A stretch of 64,000 nucleotides of DNA from Azospirillum endophyticum. GTDB taxonomy: Bacteria; Pseudomonadota; Alphaproteobacteria; Azospirillales; Azospirillaceae. This document shows, piece after piece, positions 8,212-17,831 of this stretch (within the stretch, counting starts at the first letter, position 1; each line of letters starts with the position of its first letter). The stretch lies in the NCBI RefSeq assembly GCF_016595245.1, contig NZ_JAENHM010000046.1, positions 73,207 to 137,206 on the forward strand, given 5' to 3'. Below the pieces are notes generated by a model. The model did no database searches. It was not told where the DNA came from and saw only the letters and a list, made by a program, of their open reading frames with translations. A program made the position numbers and the translations under genes.

Positions 8212-10326
8212 TCAGTCCTCCCGGCGATGGATGCCGGCCGGCTCGGGATCGGCCGGGCGGGCGTCAACGAAAAAGAACTCGTCGGGCCGGTAGACGCCGA
8301 GATAGGCGCCGGGATCCCACAGCCACAGCCCCTTGTCCGGGACGTTGTGCAGCCGGTTGGTGACGGCGATGGGCTGCGGCGTCTTCGAAACCACGCCGAT
8401 GGCGAAGATCTGGTCGGCGTGGATGTCGAGCAGCGCCGACCACAGGGCGCGCCGCTCGGTCTCGTCGGTGGTGTGGCGCCAGCGGCGGGCGATGTCCATC
8501 AGCTCCTGCGGGATTGGCATGTCGATCGGTTCGCCGGCGCTGCCGGAGGTCTGGTAATACTGCCCCCATTTCGGCCAGCTGAAATTCTCCTGGGTCATCG
8601 GCGCCAGCTCCTCCGGGATGCTGTCGGGGTCGGGGATGCCGTTGTCCCAGCCGCCCCACACCGCCATCATCGTCTGGCCGGCATAGACCCGGTTGCGCAG
8701 CACGTCGCGGTCCACCGTGCGCATCAGCAGCCGGACGCCGACGTCGCGCCAGGTCTCGGCGATGATCTGCAAGGCGTCGGAAATCTCCGGCTTCTCGCCG
8801 GCGGTCTCGACGATCACCTCCAGCGGACGGCCGTCCGGCAGTTCGCGGTACAGTTCGCCGCGCTTGCGCTTCAGCCCGATCTCGTCGAGCAGGGCCGCCG
8901 CCCGCTTGGGGTCGTAGCCGGTCCAGATGCCGTTGCGTTCCGGCTTGAACAGCGGGCTGCTCGGCAGCACGTCGACGCCGCTCTCCTGCGCCAGCCCGAA
9001 GAAGAGCGAGCGGTTGATGATGCGGCGGTCGATGCCCATCGACAGGGCGCGGCGGAAGCGGACGTCGCGCAGCAGGCTGCGCCAGACCGGGTCGTTGTAG
9101 TTCAGGTTGGGGTAGAGGGCGATCTCCGCCGCCTTGCCCTCCGGCCACAGCAGGGTGCGGTAGTCGCCCGCCCGCTCGCCCGAGACCAGTACCGGCACCT
9201 GCGAGAAGGTCAGCCCCTCGGCCTGGAGGTCGGCCTTGCCGGTGGCGACCTGGGCCGGAATCAGCCCGCCGGCCATCACCGTCACGTCCAGCCCGTCGGC
9301 ATAGGGCAACTGCATGCCGCGGCTGTCGAAGCGGTGATAGTAGGGGTTGCGCTGGAACAGCAGGTGGGTGCCGGTGCCCTTGGAGATCGCCATCCAGGGC
9401 TGGAGCGTCGGCTCGTCCGGGTTCTCCATCCGGAACATGTCGTCGAGCGCGTTGTGCAGGGCCGCCCAGTTGCGCACCTTGTACCTGGCGAGCAGCGGCG
9501 CCATCTCGGCCTCGCCGGTGTAGCGGGCGTGGAAGCGCTTCAGGTAATGGGCCGGGCGGGCGATGAAGGGCGGCCGGGCGGAGGCGAGCGCCGGCAGGAA
9601 ATAGGGGTTCGGCTCCTGCCAGCGGAAGCGGGCGGTGACCGCGTCGGGGAAGCTGACCTCCGGCGGCTTGCCGTCCACCAGCATGAAGCGCGGCGGGCCG
9701 GACGGCGACAGCATGGGATTGTTGGCGACGTCCTCCCACCAGTAGCGGATGTCGTCGCTGGTGAAGGGGGCGCCGTCGGACCAGCGGTGGCCGGCCCGCA
9801 GGGTCAGGGTGAAGTCGCGGCCGTCCACCACCGTCAGATCCTTGAGGATGTCGGGCACGATCTCCCGCTTGGCGGTGTAGCCGACCATCCGGGCATAGCC
9901 GTAGAGCACGGCGATGCGGCTGTTGCGCCGCTGGGTGATGAAGCTGCGGATCCAGCCGCCGGAGCGGCCGAGGTCGCGGCCCTTGGCCTCCAGGTCGACG
10001 ATCAGCGGCTCGTCCGGCATGCGCTGGCGGACGGGGGGGATGAGGCCGTAGCGCACTTGATCCGCCAGCATCGGCGGATCCTGCGGGCTGAAGGACGCGG
10101 CGGCGGCGGGGGGGGCGAGCGTCAGGAGGAGGATTTGCGCGATCACCGCCCATTTCCCTCTCCCCCCCGGGGAGAGGGTCAGGGTGAGGGGGATGCGTTG
10201 CAGGAGCTTTGTGAAAGGACCGCCGCGCGTCCCCCTCACCCTTCCCACCGCAGAGCGGTGGACCCCTTCCCTCTCCCCGGGGGGGAGAGGGTGAGAGGCC
10301 CCGGAGATTGGAAAGTGCCTGCTCAT
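8212..10326 (-). CDS. Extracellular peptide-binding protein (SBP family 5) with a repeat-invaded N-terminus
   Basis: Periplasmic binding protein of the oligopeptide/YejA type, about 640 residues after the signal. Family-5 features include the LTLRAGHRWSDGAPFTSDDIRYWWED segment and FRRALSMGIDRRIIN. The ATG at 10326 overlaps the ATPase stop codon (ATGA), as elsewhere in this operon. Between residues ~10 and 58 the frame is pure repeat element (10155-10291), and only after it comes a signal-peptide-like stretch (IAQILLLTLAPPAAAA, residues 62-77). The original n-region therefore appears split by the insertion. A GTG at 10146, preceded by a GAGAGGG supplied by the repeat, could serve as a replacement start and would place the hydrophobic core at the N-terminus. 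Which start is used is undecided. Confidence 0.85.
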   Translation of the reverse strand: MSRHFPISGASHPLPPGEREGVHRSAVGRVRGTRGGPFTKLLQRIPLTLTLSPGGRGKWAVIAQILLLTLAPPAAAASFSPQDPPMLADQVRYGLIPPVRQRMPDEPLIVDLEAKGRDLGRSGGWIRSFITQRRNSRIAVLYGYARMVGYTAKREIVPDILKDLTVVDGRDFTLTLRAGHRWSDGAPFTSDDIRYWWEDVANNPMLSPSGPPRFMLVDGKPPEVSFPDAVTARFRWQEPNPYFLPALASARPPFIARPAHYLKRFHARYTGEAEMAPLLARYKVRNWAALHNALDDMFRMENPDEPTLQPWMAISKGTGTHLLFQRNPYYHRFDSRGMQLPYADGLDVTVMAGGLIPAQVATGKADLQAEGLTFSQVPVLVSGERAGDYRTLLWPEGKAAEIALYPNLNYNDPVWRSLLRDVRFRRALSMGIDRRIINRSLFFGLAQESGVDVLPSSPLFKPERNGIWTGYDPKRAAALLDEIGLKRKRGELYRELPDGRPLEVIVETAGEKPEISDALQIIAETWRDVGVRLLMRTVDRDVLRNRVYAGQTMMAVWGGWDNGIPDPDSIPEELAPMTQENFSWPKWGQYYQTSGSAGEPIDMPIPQELMDIARRWRHTTDETERRALWSALLDIHADQIFAIGVVSKTPQPIAVTNRLHNVPDKGLWLWDPGAYLGVYRPDEFFFVDARPADPEPAGIHRRED
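10155..10291. repeat. Dispersed MITE-like repeat at the start of the binding-protein gene
   Basis: Terminal arms CCCTCTCCCCCCCGGGG and their inverted counterpart around a core unlike that of the 1275 copy; the right half contains an extra GCAGAGC-type segment. Lies in frame between the ATG at 10326 and the signal-peptide core. No clear target duplication is visible. Confidence 0.8.
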
Positions 10327-12071
10327 GCCGCTCGCCTCACGAAATGGCCGGGCGCGGCCTCCACCAGCGGAGGGGGCGCGCCGTCGGGGGTGGGGCGGAA
10401 GGGTTCGGGCCACAAATCGGGACGGCCGGCGCCGAGCGCCACGGTGGCGATGTCGATGGGACGGCTGACGTCCGGTTCCGGCGAGGCGGCGATCAACGCG
10501 CGGGTGTAGGGGTGCAGCGGGGCGGAGAACAGGATGGCGGGCGGCGCCTCCTCCATCACCCGGCCGGCGCGCATCACCGCGACGCGGTCGGCCAGCCGCG
10601 CCACCACCGCCAGATCGTGCGAGATGAACATCAGGCTGAGGCCGAGCCGCTGCTTGATCGATTCCAGCAGGTCGAGCACCTGGGCCTGGACCGACACGTC
10701 GAGCGCCGAGGTCGGCTCGTCGCAGATCAGCAGCTGGGGGTCGAGCGCCAGGGCGCGGGCGATGCCGATGCGCTGGCGCTGGCCGCCGGAGAAGGCGTGC
10801 GGATAGCGGTTGGCCCAGGCGGGGTCGAGGCCGACCTGCGCCATCAGCGCCCGCACCCGCTCGCGCCCTTCGCCACGGCCGCAGACGCCGTGGATCGCCA
10901 GCGGCTCGGCGATGATCTCGCCGACGCTCATCCGTGGGCTGAGCGAGGCGTAGGGGTCCTGGAACACCATCTGGGCCCGGCGGCGGTAGGCGGTCAGCTC
11001 CGGCCCGGCGGCGGAGAGAAGGTCGAGCGGCGGTTCCCCGGCGGCGACGCGGAACAGCAGGCGGCCACCGGGATCCGGCCGCTCCGCCAGCATGGCGAGC
11101 CGCGCCAGCGTCGTCTTGCCCGATCCTGACTCGCCGACGATGGCCAGCGTCTCGCCGCGGCCGACCGACAGGTCGACGCCGTCGAGCGCGCGGATGCGGA
11201 CATTGCCGCGCTCGTAGGTCTTGGCGACGCCGTGGAATTCCAGGATGGCGTCGCGCACCGCGCCGGGGGCCTGCGCGCCGGTCATCTCGGGGATGGAGGG
11301 GGCGGCGGCCATCAGCTTGCGGGTGTAGCCGTGCAGCGGCCGGCCGAGCACGTCGGCGCAAGCCCCCGATTCCATCACCCGGCCGGCCCGCATCACCACC
11401 ACGGCGTCGGCCATGTTGGCGACGACGCCGAGATCGTGGGTGACCAGCAGGACCGCCATGCCGGTCTCGCCCTGCAGCTCCTTGATCAGCGCCAGCACCT
11501 GGGCCTGGAGGGTGACGTCGAGCGCGGTGGTCGGCTCGTCGGCGATCAGCAACTGCGGGCGGGCGACCATCGCCATGGCGATCATCGCGCGCTGGCGCAG
11601 GCCGCCCGACAGCTGGAACGGATAGGAGCGGAAGGCGCGCACCGGATCGGGGAAGCCGACCCGCTCGAACATGGCGAGGCAGCGCGCGCGCGCGCTGCTG
11701 CGGTTGCAGGCGCCGTGCAGCCGCAGCACCTCCATCGTCTGGTCGCCGATGGTGTGCAGCGGCGACAGCGCGCTCATCGGTTCCTGGAAGATCATCGAGA
11801 TGCGGCTGCCGCGGATGTCGCGCAGGCCGGACGATGACAGCCGCAGCAGGTCGACCGCCTCGTCGCCATGGCCGAACTGGATCGAGCCGGCGGTGACCGA
11901 CGCGCCACGCGGCAGGATGCCGAGGATGCTGCGGCAGGTCAGCGTCTTGCCCGAGCCGGATTCGCCGACCAGCGCCACGCTCTGCCCGGCCCCGACGGAG
12001 AAGCCGACGCCGTCGACCACCGGGCGGGGGGCGTTGCGGAAGCGGATCGTCAGGCCCTCAACCTTCAGCAT
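10323..12071 (-). CDS. Peptide ABC transporter ATPase, two fused nucleotide-binding domains (DppD-DppF/YejF type)
   Basis: A 582-residue cytosolic ATPase with two complete nucleotide-binding domains. Domain 1: Walker A GESGSGKT (~residue 36), signature [12 protein letters not shown], Walker [13 protein letters not shown]. Domain 2: Walker A GESGSGKT (~residue 304), signature [12 protein letters not shown], Walker [13 protein letters not shown]. Each is followed by the oligopeptide-type C-terminal extension ([12 protein letters not shown]). One polypeptide thus supplies both ATP sites of the importer, as in YejF. First gene of the operon ATPase, binding protein, DppB, DppC; the start codon follows a repeat-containing gap. 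Confidence 0.93.
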   Translation of the reverse strand: MLKVEGLTIRFRNAPRPVVDGVGFSVGAGQSVALVGESGSGKTLTCRSILGILPRGASVTAGSIQFGHGDEAVDLLRLSSSGLRDIRGSRISMIFQEPMSALSPLHTIGDQTMEVLRLHGACNRSSARARCLAMFERVGFPDPVRAFRSYPFQLSGGLRQRAMIAMAMVARPQLLIADEPTTALDVTLQAQVLALIKELQGETGMAVLLVTHDLGVVANMADAVVVMRAGRVMESGACADVLGRPLHGYTRKLMAAAPSIPEMTGAQAPGAVRDAILEFHGVAKTYERGNVRIRALDGVDLSVGRGETLAIVGESGSGKTTLARLAMLAERPDPGGRLLFRVAAGEPPLDLLSAAGPELTAYRRRAQMVFQDPYASLSPRMSVGEIIAEPLAIHGVCGRGEGRERVRALMAQVGLDPAWANRYPHAFSGGQRQRIGIARALALDPQLLICDEPTSALDVSVQAQVLDLLESIKQRLGLSLMFISHDLAVVARLADRVAVMRAGRVMEEAPPAILFSAPLHPYTRALIAASPEPDVSRPIDIATVALGAGRPDLWPEPFRPTPDGAPPPLVEAAPGHFVRRAA

Positions 12072-12118
12072 CTTTGGGTCTCCAGGCTGGTCGCGTATCG
12101 GTGCGACCAGGAGGGTAT

Positions 12119-12234
12119 CCCCCTCTCCCCCCCGGGGAGAGGGGCGGGGTGAGGGGGAGGCACTGTGAGGATTCTCGGGATAGCCACGCCATGCATCCCC
12201 CTCACCCTAACCCTCTCCCCGGGGGGGAGAGGGG
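12119..12234. repeat. Dispersed MITE-like repeat
   Basis: Complete copy between the peptide-transporter ATPase start and the end of the ABC-like gene. Its core is the reverse complement of the core at 1310-1350 (shared GAGGATTCTCGGGATAGCCA), so the two copies are the same subfamily in opposite orientation. Confidence 0.85.
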
Positions 12235-12269
12235 ATCCCTGGCGCCTCGGCCCCATTGCGGTCATTCCA

Positions 12270-15200
12270 TCATGCTTGGGTTGCGGATTCACTGGTGTTG
12301 CTGGTTTCGTGAGTGCTGGGTGCCGGGACCGCCGCCGCAGGCGCCGATCCCGACGGGGCTTCGCTGGTCAGGCGCTTGCCGATCTGCTGGATCACCCGCA
12401 TCGGCAGGTCCGGCGCCGACGACAGCAGGCGCAGCATGGTCGCCCCGTCCAGCCGCAGCAGCCGCAGGTCGGTGCGCGCCCGGAAGCTGGAGAAACGCCG
12501 GACGCCGGCCAGAAGCTCCAGCTCGCCGATCACCTCCGGCGGCTTGATGTAGGCGATGTGCAGCGGCGGTTGGCCGTCCGGCATCAGCCGCACCTGCTCG
12601 ACCTCCCCTTCCGCCAGGACGAAGGCGAATTCCGACTGCTCGCCGCTGCGGTAGATGAAGTCGCCGGCGGCGACCGTGCGCCAGTCCGACGAGCCCAGCA
12701 GGCGGCGCAGGACCGTTTCCGGCAGGTCGGAGAACACGGGAGAACGCGACAGCAGGCGCAGGGCCGGTTCGTCGGTCCCCTCCCCCTCTCCCGGCACGGT
12801 GTCCTCGTCATTGTCGGCGCCGTTCTGGCCGCGGCGGACCAGCCGGCCGTCCTCCAGGTCGTAGAGCGCGTCGAAGGCCGGATCGTCGGTGATCCGTTCC
12901 TCCAGCACGATCAGCGTCATCGTCGGCAGCAGCTCCTTCATGCGCTGGAAGATGCGCAGCCGCTCGTCGGGATCGTAGCTGTTGAGCGCCTGGTAGATCA
13001 CGAAGATGTCGGGCTTCTTCATCAGGCCGCGGATCAGCTGCACCCGCTGGCGCACGCTGATCGGCAGCAGCGAACCACCGATGCCGACCTCGCCCAGCGC
13101 CACCAGGATCAGCACGAAGGCCCGCGCATCGGTCCGTTCCAGCGCCTCGTCCACCAGGGCGCGGAGCTGGGTGATGGCGCGCGGATCCTCGGTGGTGATG
13201 CGGCCGAACAGGAGGTTGTCCATCACGTTCAGGCGCGGGTGGTAGAGGTCGGGGTGGAAGATGGCCACCTTGTCGCGCAGCTCGTGCGGCATGTCGTCGA
13301 GCACGCGGGCGCGGATCGCCATGATCGCCTCGCGCTCCGCCTGCGGGATGAAGTCCATGCCGTCGCGCTTGGGCACGATCATCAGGAACATGGTGGCGAA
13401 CAGCAGGGTGTCCGCCTCCTGGTGGCGGCGCTGCGGCCGTTCGGACCGGCGCTTCAGCCGGGTGACCGCCTCGACCAGCTCCTCGAACAGGGCGTCGTCG
13501 ATGTGCGGGTAGCGCATGATCATGACGTCGCCGTCGTCGCTGTCGCGATAGACGCCGACCACCCGCATGGCGAAGCGGCGGCCGATGCGCACCGCGGAGT
13601 CCCACAGCCCGTGCTCCTCCATCAAACCACGGACGGTGGGGTTGCAGACCATGCGGGCGACGGTCAGCCGCTTGCCGTCCGGCAGGCCGGCCAGCATGTT
13701 CTCGGCGATGCTGGCATAGGGGTTGAAATGGTCGCGCTCGAAGCGGGCCAGCAGCGCGTCCAGCCCGCGTTCGGTGATGGCCTCGCGCAGCCACTGGCGG
13801 GCGCGCAGCAGCGGCTGGGCGACGAAGGGATAGTCGTCGGGATCGAACACCTCGCGCAGGCCGCGCTGGTAGACGGCGCTCTCGCCGCCGGTGGCGGCCA
13901 GGCACTGCATGAACCAGGGACGCAGGCTGGTCCAGTCGGTGGCGCCGATCATGCCGAAGTCGGTCCAGATCCCGTCCATGCTGTCGGTGGAGTTGCCGGA
14001 CGCCTCGGCTTCGACGATCTCGCGCCGGCGGGCGGGAGGCATGGTGTCCGGATCGTCGGCCGGCGGGCGGTGGCGCAGACCGTAGGTGATGTTCTGCATC
14101 ATGCTGCCGGTGAACATGCGCGGTTCCGGGCTGGCATAGGCCATGCGGCGGCCCAGCAGTTCGAGCGGAATCGCTTCCAGCGCCTGGTCGCCGATGGTGA
14201 TCCGGCCGGAGGTCGGCGGCGACAGGCGGACCAGCACCTCGGCAAGGCGGCGGAGCGCCAGGGCGTTGGTGCTGGCGATGCCGACCAGGGCGCCCGGCGG
14301 CACCTCCAGCGACAGCCGTTGCAGCATGCGGTCGCCGTACTCGTTGGCCCAGGTCACCGCCTCCAGCCGCAGGGGGGCCTTGAGGTCGGCGGGGGTGGCG
14401 GGCGTCGGCGGGGTCCATTCGAACAGGAAGGGGGGCGAGAACTGCTCGGCGATCTGCTCGTACTTGATCTGGGCATCGATCATGTTCTGGTAATAGTCGA
14501 GCAGTTCCTTCCAGGGGGCGGTCAGGTCCTTGAAGGCGGACAGCGCCGCCACCAGCGCGCCGATGGTCATGTTCCCGTGCAGGACCAGGTAGCCGCCGAT
14601 GGAGAACAGGAAGAACGGAGTGATCTGGTTGATGAAGTTATTGAGGAATTTTACGAAATACTTGCGCTTGTAGATCTCGAGTCTGATCCAGTAGATGCTG
14701 CCGAGATACTGCGAGAATTCGGCCAGGACGTAGCGGATGGTGCCGTTGACGCGGACCTCCCGGATGTTCTCCACGCTTTCGCCGATGCGTTCGGAAAGCT
14801 GGCGGACCTTGCGTACCCGCTCCTTGCCCAGCAGCTTCACCTTGAGCTGAAGCTTGGGGATGATGTAGGCCTGCACCGGGATCAGGGCGACCGACACCAG
14901 CCCGATGGTCGGCTGCTGGATGAACAGGAACAGCAGGATGGTCAGCATCGTGCCGCCCTGGTAGAGCGGCTGGGCGAAGGAGTCGCCGATGAAGCCGGCC
15001 AGCGGCTCGGTCTCCGCCGCGACGGTGGAGATCAGTTCTCCCTGGCTGACCTTGGAGAAATGCGGCAGCGGGAAGCGCAGCATGCGGTCGAGCAGCATGA
15101 AGCGCAGGCGCCGCACCTGCCGTTCGCCGACCACGCCCTTGAAGGTGTTGATCCGCATCTTGAAGGCGCCGTTGGCGAGCACCAGCGCCAGGAAGGTGAA

Positions 15201-15413
15201 GCACAGCACCAGCAGGTAGGTCACCGGCCCCATGGCGACACCGAAGATCTCGCGCTCCGGCTGCGGATCCGACAAGGCCCGGTTGATGATGATCTTCGGC
15301 AGTTCCAGCGAGGCGTAGAGCACCGGGAAGGACGCGACCGTCAACAGGGCGAGCAGGATCTGCTGGCGTCCGCTGTGCTTCCAAATGAACTGAAAAATGT
15401 TGCGGTTCATCAA
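12270..15413 (-). CDS. ABC-exporter-like protein with degenerate ATPase motifs and a cyclic-nucleotide-binding domain
   Basis: A 1047-residue protein. Residues ~15-330 form an ABC exporter transmembrane domain (about six membrane segments; the intracellular loop SERIGESVENIREVRVNG is typical). Residues ~345-860 follow the layout of an ABC nucleotide-binding domain, but every catalytic motif is altered: the Walker A position reads GIASTNALA (379-387) instead of GxxGxGKS, the Q-loop glutamine is replaced (YASPEPRMF), the signature is LPISVRQRV instead of LSGGQRQR (~783-791), Walker B is IFVIYQAL without Asp and Glu (~803-810), and the H-loop His is missing. About 325 residues are inserted between Q-loop and signature. 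Residues ~885-1015 are a cNMP-binding/Crp-like domain. Probably a non-hydrolysing membrane regulator or scaffold; ATP-driven export is unlikely. An ATG one codon later is an alternative start. Confidence 0.8.
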   Translation of the reverse strand: MMNRNIFQFIWKHSGRQQILLALLTVASFPVLYASLELPKIIINRALSDPQPEREIFGVAMGPVTYLLVLCFTFLALVLANGAFKMRINTFKGVVGERQVRRLRFMLLDRMLRFPLPHFSKVSQGELISTVAAETEPLAGFIGDSFAQPLYQGGTMLTILLFLFIQQPTIGLVSVALIPVQAYIIPKLQLKVKLLGKERVRKVRQLSERIGESVENIREVRVNGTIRYVLAEFSQYLGSIYWIRLEIYKRKYFVKFLNNFINQITPFFLFSIGGYLVLHGNMTIGALVAALSAFKDLTAPWKELLDYYQNMIDAQIKYEQIAEQFSPPFLFEWTPPTPATPADLKAPLRLEAVTWANEYGDRMLQRLSLEVPPGALVGIASTNALALRRLAEVLVRLSPPTSGRITIGDQALEAIPLELLGRRMAYASPEPRMFTGSMMQNITYGLRHRPPADDPDTMPPARRREIVEAEASGNSTDSMDGIWTDFGMIGATDWTSLRPWFMQCLAATGGESAVYQRGLREVFDPDDYPFVAQPLLRARQWLREAITERGLDALLARFERDHFNPYASIAENMLAGLPDGKRLTVARMVCNPTVRGLMEEHGLWDSAVRIGRRFAMRVVGVYRDSDDGDVMIMRYPHIDDALFEELVEAVTRLKRRSERPQRRHQEADTLLFATMFLMIVPKRDGMDFIPQAEREAIMAIRARVLDDMPHELRDKVAIFHPDLYHPRLNVMDNLLFGRITTEDPRAITQLRALVDEALERTDARAFVLILVALGEVGIGGSLLPISVRQRVQLIRGLMKKPDIFVIYQALNSYDPDERLRIFQRMKELLPTMTLIVLEERITDDPAFDALYDLEDGRLVRRGQNGADNDEDTVPGEGEGTDEPALRLLSRSPVFSDLPETVLRRLLGSSDWRTVAAGDFIYRSGEQSEFAFVLAEGEVEQVRLMPDGQPPLHIAYIKPPEVIGELELLAGVRRFSSFRARTDLRLLRLDGATMLRLLSSAPDLPMRVIQQIGKRLTSEAPSGSAPAAAVPAPSTHETSNTSESATQA

Positions 15414-15558
15414 TCGCCTTCAGGGTCGCGCCCGTCGCCGGCCGCGTTGGTCACGAGGAAAAATCCACGGGGGAGATCCACGGGGAAAACCTCGCGAGGG
15501 AAAACGGAGGAAGGAAGATTGGCGTGGGCCGGGCCGTTTTCCATCGGCATCGCTCCGA

Positions 15559-16092
15559 TCAGCCTTCTTCTTTCCCGTCCACCCTCCAGGCATGATAGGT
15601 CCAGCGCTCGTCGGGCGGCAGGGGAAGCCGGGTCCAGTTGGGGTGGTCGAGCGGCCGGTCGGACAGCACGACGCCGCCCGGCAGCATCAGCGCGTCGATC
15701 AAGGGCGCCAGCCACGCCGCCTGGGCGGCGTCGTGATTGCGGTCGGTGCTGCCGAAATCGGCGTGGGCCAGCCGGGCGCAGCGGCCGAAGCGGTCCGCCG
15801 CCGCCGGCATGGTTTCCTGGAAATCGCCGACGAACAGGCGGTCCTCGTCCGGGGTCAGTTCCGGCGGCACGCGGACCCACATGTCGAAGACCAGGATGTC
15901 GCGCGGCGGGAACAGGTGGCGCAGATGGTCGAAGGTGCGGCCCTTGCCCAACCCCACCTCCAGCACCAAGCCGTCGTGGCCGGCGACGATGCGCTCGGCC
16001 CAGGCCAGCGCGTCGCGCTGTACCGTCATCCGGTCGATCATCCGGTCGAGCAGCGAACGGCTCTCCGCCCCGGCACCCGTTTCGGCCGCCAT
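15559..16092 (-). CDS. Class I SAM-dependent methyltransferase-like protein
   Basis: A 177-residue protein with the SAM-binding motif I LVLEVGLGKGRTFDHL at residues ~42-57 and acidic motif II in ILVFDMW. The ATG at 16092 is preceded by GGGGAGGGG at good spacing, so I prefer it over an in-frame ATG at 16179; the longer frame would add residues encoded by a 12-bp tandem repeat. The protein lacks a recognisable substrate domain. It follows hmgA by about 160 bases on the same strand and may be cotranscribed, but no link to tyrosine catabolism is visible. Confidence 0.65.
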   Translation of the reverse strand: MAAETGAGAESRSLLDRMIDRMTVQRDALAWAERIVAGHDGLVLEVGLGKGRTFDHLRHLFPPRDILVFDMWVRVPPELTPDEDRLFVGDFQETMPAAADRFGRCARLAHADFGSTDRNHDAAQAAWLAPLIDALMLPGGVVLSDRPLDHPNWTRLPLPPDERWTYHAWRVDGKEEG

Positions 16093-16112
16093 CGGCCCCT
16101 CCCCTGCGATTG

Positions 16113-16160
16113 CAACGATCGGTCCAGCGATCGGTCCAATGACCGGTCGAACGATCGGCC
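16113..16160. repeat. 12-bp tandem repeat, four degenerate units
   Basis: Minus-strand units GACCGATCGTTG, GACCGATCGCTG, GACCGGTCATTG and GGCCGATCGTTC run head to tail directly upstream of the methyltransferase Shine-Dalgarno. If translated from the upstream ATG they would give a four-residue GPI(V/A)-like repeat. Each unit contains a CGATCG/CCGGTC palindrome. Confidence 0.8.
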
Positions 16161-16254
16161 CTATACCGGCATGCGGCACAGTGTGAAAGGGTGCGCCCGC
16201 GCCGTCGAGACAAAACGTCGCAGGATCGGGAGCGGAAGGGCTTACTTTGTCCGC

Positions 16255-17559
16255 CTAGGGGCGGTTCGGGTCGAAGCGCTTCGCCAGCCCCTGCCAGCAG
16301 CGGTAGTAATCGTGCTGAAGCTCGGCGGTTTCCAGGGCGTGCCGCGTCGGGCGGATGACGGCGCGCGTTTCGACCATGAAGGCCATGGTGTCGGCGACCC
16401 GCTGCGGCCGCGTGGTGTCGGCGGATGTGGCCTTGGCGAAGGTGTCGGCATCGGGGCCGTGGCCGCTCATGCAGTTGTGCAAGGACGCACCGCCGGGCAG
16501 GAAGCCTTCCTCCTTGGCGTCGTAGACGCCATGGATCAGGCCCATGAACTCGCTGGCGACGTTGCGGTGGAACCAGGGCGGCCGGAAGGTGTCCTCCTGG
16601 ACCAGCCAGCGCGGCGGGAAGATGACGAAATCGATGCTGTCGACGCCCGGCGTGTCGCTGGGAGACTGCAGGACCAGGAAGATCGACGGGTCGGGGTGGT
16701 CGAAGCCGATCGAGCCGATGGCGTTGAAGCGGCGCAGGTCGTATTTGCACGGCGCGTGGTTGCCGTGCCACGCCACCACGTCCAGCGGCGAATGGCCGAT
16801 GCGGGCGCTCCACAGGGCGCCGTCGAACTTCGCCATCAGCTCGAACTCGCCGTCGACATCCTCGTACCAGGCGTCGGGCGTCAGGAAGTCGCGCGGGTTG
16901 GCCAGCCCGTTGGAGCCGATGGGGCCGAGATCCGGCAGCCGGAAAGGCGCACCGAAATTCTCGCAGACATAGCCGCGCGCTGTACCGTCCGGCAGTTCGA
17001 CGCGGAAGCGCAGGCCGCGGGGGATCAGCGCGATCTCCTGCGGTTCGACCTCCAGCACGCCAAGCTCGGTGAACAGGCGCAGGCGGCCCTGCTGCGGCAC
17101 GATCAGCAACTCTCCGTCGGCATCGTAGAAGAAGCGGCCCTCCATCGACCGGTTGGCGGTGTAGAGGTGGATGCCGCAGCCGGTCTGCGCCTGCGGCCCG
17201 CCATTGCCGCCCATGGTGACCAGGCCGGCGACGAAGTCGGTGGGGGCGTCGGGCATCGCCGGCGGGTTCCAGCGCAGCTGGGTCGGCGGGGCCGGCATCT
17301 CGTCGAAGCGGCTGGTCAGCCGGCCGGCGTCCGTCGGCTGGAACGGCTCATGCACCACCGCCGGGCGGATGCGGTACAGCCAGGAGCGGCGGTTGTGCGC
17401 GCGGGGAGCGGTGAAGGCGGTGCCGCTGATCTGTTCGGCATAGAGGCCGTAGGGCGGGCGCTGCGGCGAGTTGCGGCCGAGGGGCAGCGCGCCGGGCAAC
17501 GCCTCCGTCGCGAACTCGTTACCGAAGCCGGACTGGTAGGTGAAGGCGGGGGACGTCAT
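16255..17559 (-). CDS. hmgA: Homogentisate 1,2-dioxygenase
   Basis: A 434-residue protein colinear with bacterial homogentisate dioxygenases, which open the ring of homogentisate to maleylacetoacetate in tyrosine/phenylalanine catabolism using Fe(II). The N-terminal [19 protein letters not shown] is a family hallmark. The C-terminal jelly roll carries the iron ligands: His and Glu in [15 protein letters not shown] and His in [14 protein letters not shown] use the ATG at 17559 (AGGGAG nine bases upstream), not the upstream in-frame ATG at 17616. No fumarylacetoacetase or maleylacetoacetate isomerase gene is adjacent. A palindrome at 17629-17646 upstream is a candidate operator. Confidence 0.95.
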   Translation of the reverse strand: MTSPAFTYQSGFGNEFATEALPGALPLGRNSPQRPPYGLYAEQISGTAFTAPRAHNRRSWLYRIRPAVVHEPFQPTDAGRLTSRFDEMPAPPTQLRWNPPAMPDAPTDFVAGLVTMGGNGGPQAQTGCGIHLYTANRSMEGRFFYDADGELLIVPQQGRLRLFTELGVLEVEPQEIALIPRGLRFRVELPDGTARGYVCENFGAPFRLPDLGPIGSNGLANPRDFLTPDAWYEDVDGEFELMAKFDGALWSARIGHSPLDVVAWHGNHAPCKYDLRRFNAIGSIGFDHPDPSIFLVLQSPSDTPGVDSIDFVIFPPRWLVQEDTFRPPWFHRNVASEFMGLIHGVYDAKEEGFLPGGASLHNCMSGHGPDADTFAKATSADTTRPQRVADTMAFMVETRAVIRPTRHALETAELQHDYYRCWQGLAKRFDPNRP

Positions 17560-17628
17560 GCGGGCAGCTCCCTTTCCCGGGGGATGCGGCCGGTGCCAAG
17601 CGCCGGGCGCGACCATTTGTCGCTCATA

Positions 17629-17646
17629 TAGTTTCTTTTGAAACTA
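17629..17646. promoter_or_regulatory. Candidate operator upstream of hmgA
   Basis: Perfect 7-bp arms TAGTTTC and GAAACTA around TTTT, about 70 bases upstream of the hmgA ATG, in a locally AT-rich stretch. Length and symmetry suit a MarR- or IclR-type regulator of tyrosine catabolism; the regulator itself is not in this window. Confidence 0.55.
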
Positions 17647-17682
17647 CACGCCAGAGGAAAAGTGAGGGAGTGGGTGTGGTGA

Positions 17683-17810
17683 TTGCCCCCTCCCCATCCC
17701 TCCCCCGCTTCGCGGGAGAGGGGGCAGGACGCTTGTCGACGTGACGCAAATGTCGAAGCGGCGGCAGTTCCCTCTCCCGCGATAGCGGGGGAGGGTTAGG
17801 GAGGGGGCAA
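17683..17810. repeat. Second MITE-like repeat family
   Basis: Inverted terminal arms of ~40 bp starting TTGCCCCCTCCC, each containing a CCCGC(TTCG or TATC)GCGGG hairpin, around a core of ~45 bp. It differs in sequence from the CCCTCTCCCC family and is found only here in the window. Lies between hmgA and the end of the caspase-fusion gene. Confidence 0.8.
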
Positions 17811-17831
17811 CCACTGCAACCACTCCCCGCC

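Noticed and set aside
7180..10509. A very long open frame (about 1100 codons) on the plus strand opposite the peptide transporter genes
   Set aside because: It has no domain or motif, is rich in Q, G and A as expected for the antisense of high-GC codons, and lies entirely opposite well-supported genes.
12165..16142. Long plus-strand open frame of ~1300 codons opposite the ABC-like gene
   Set aside because: Antisense shadow of a GC-rich gene; it crosses a repeat element and has no family features.
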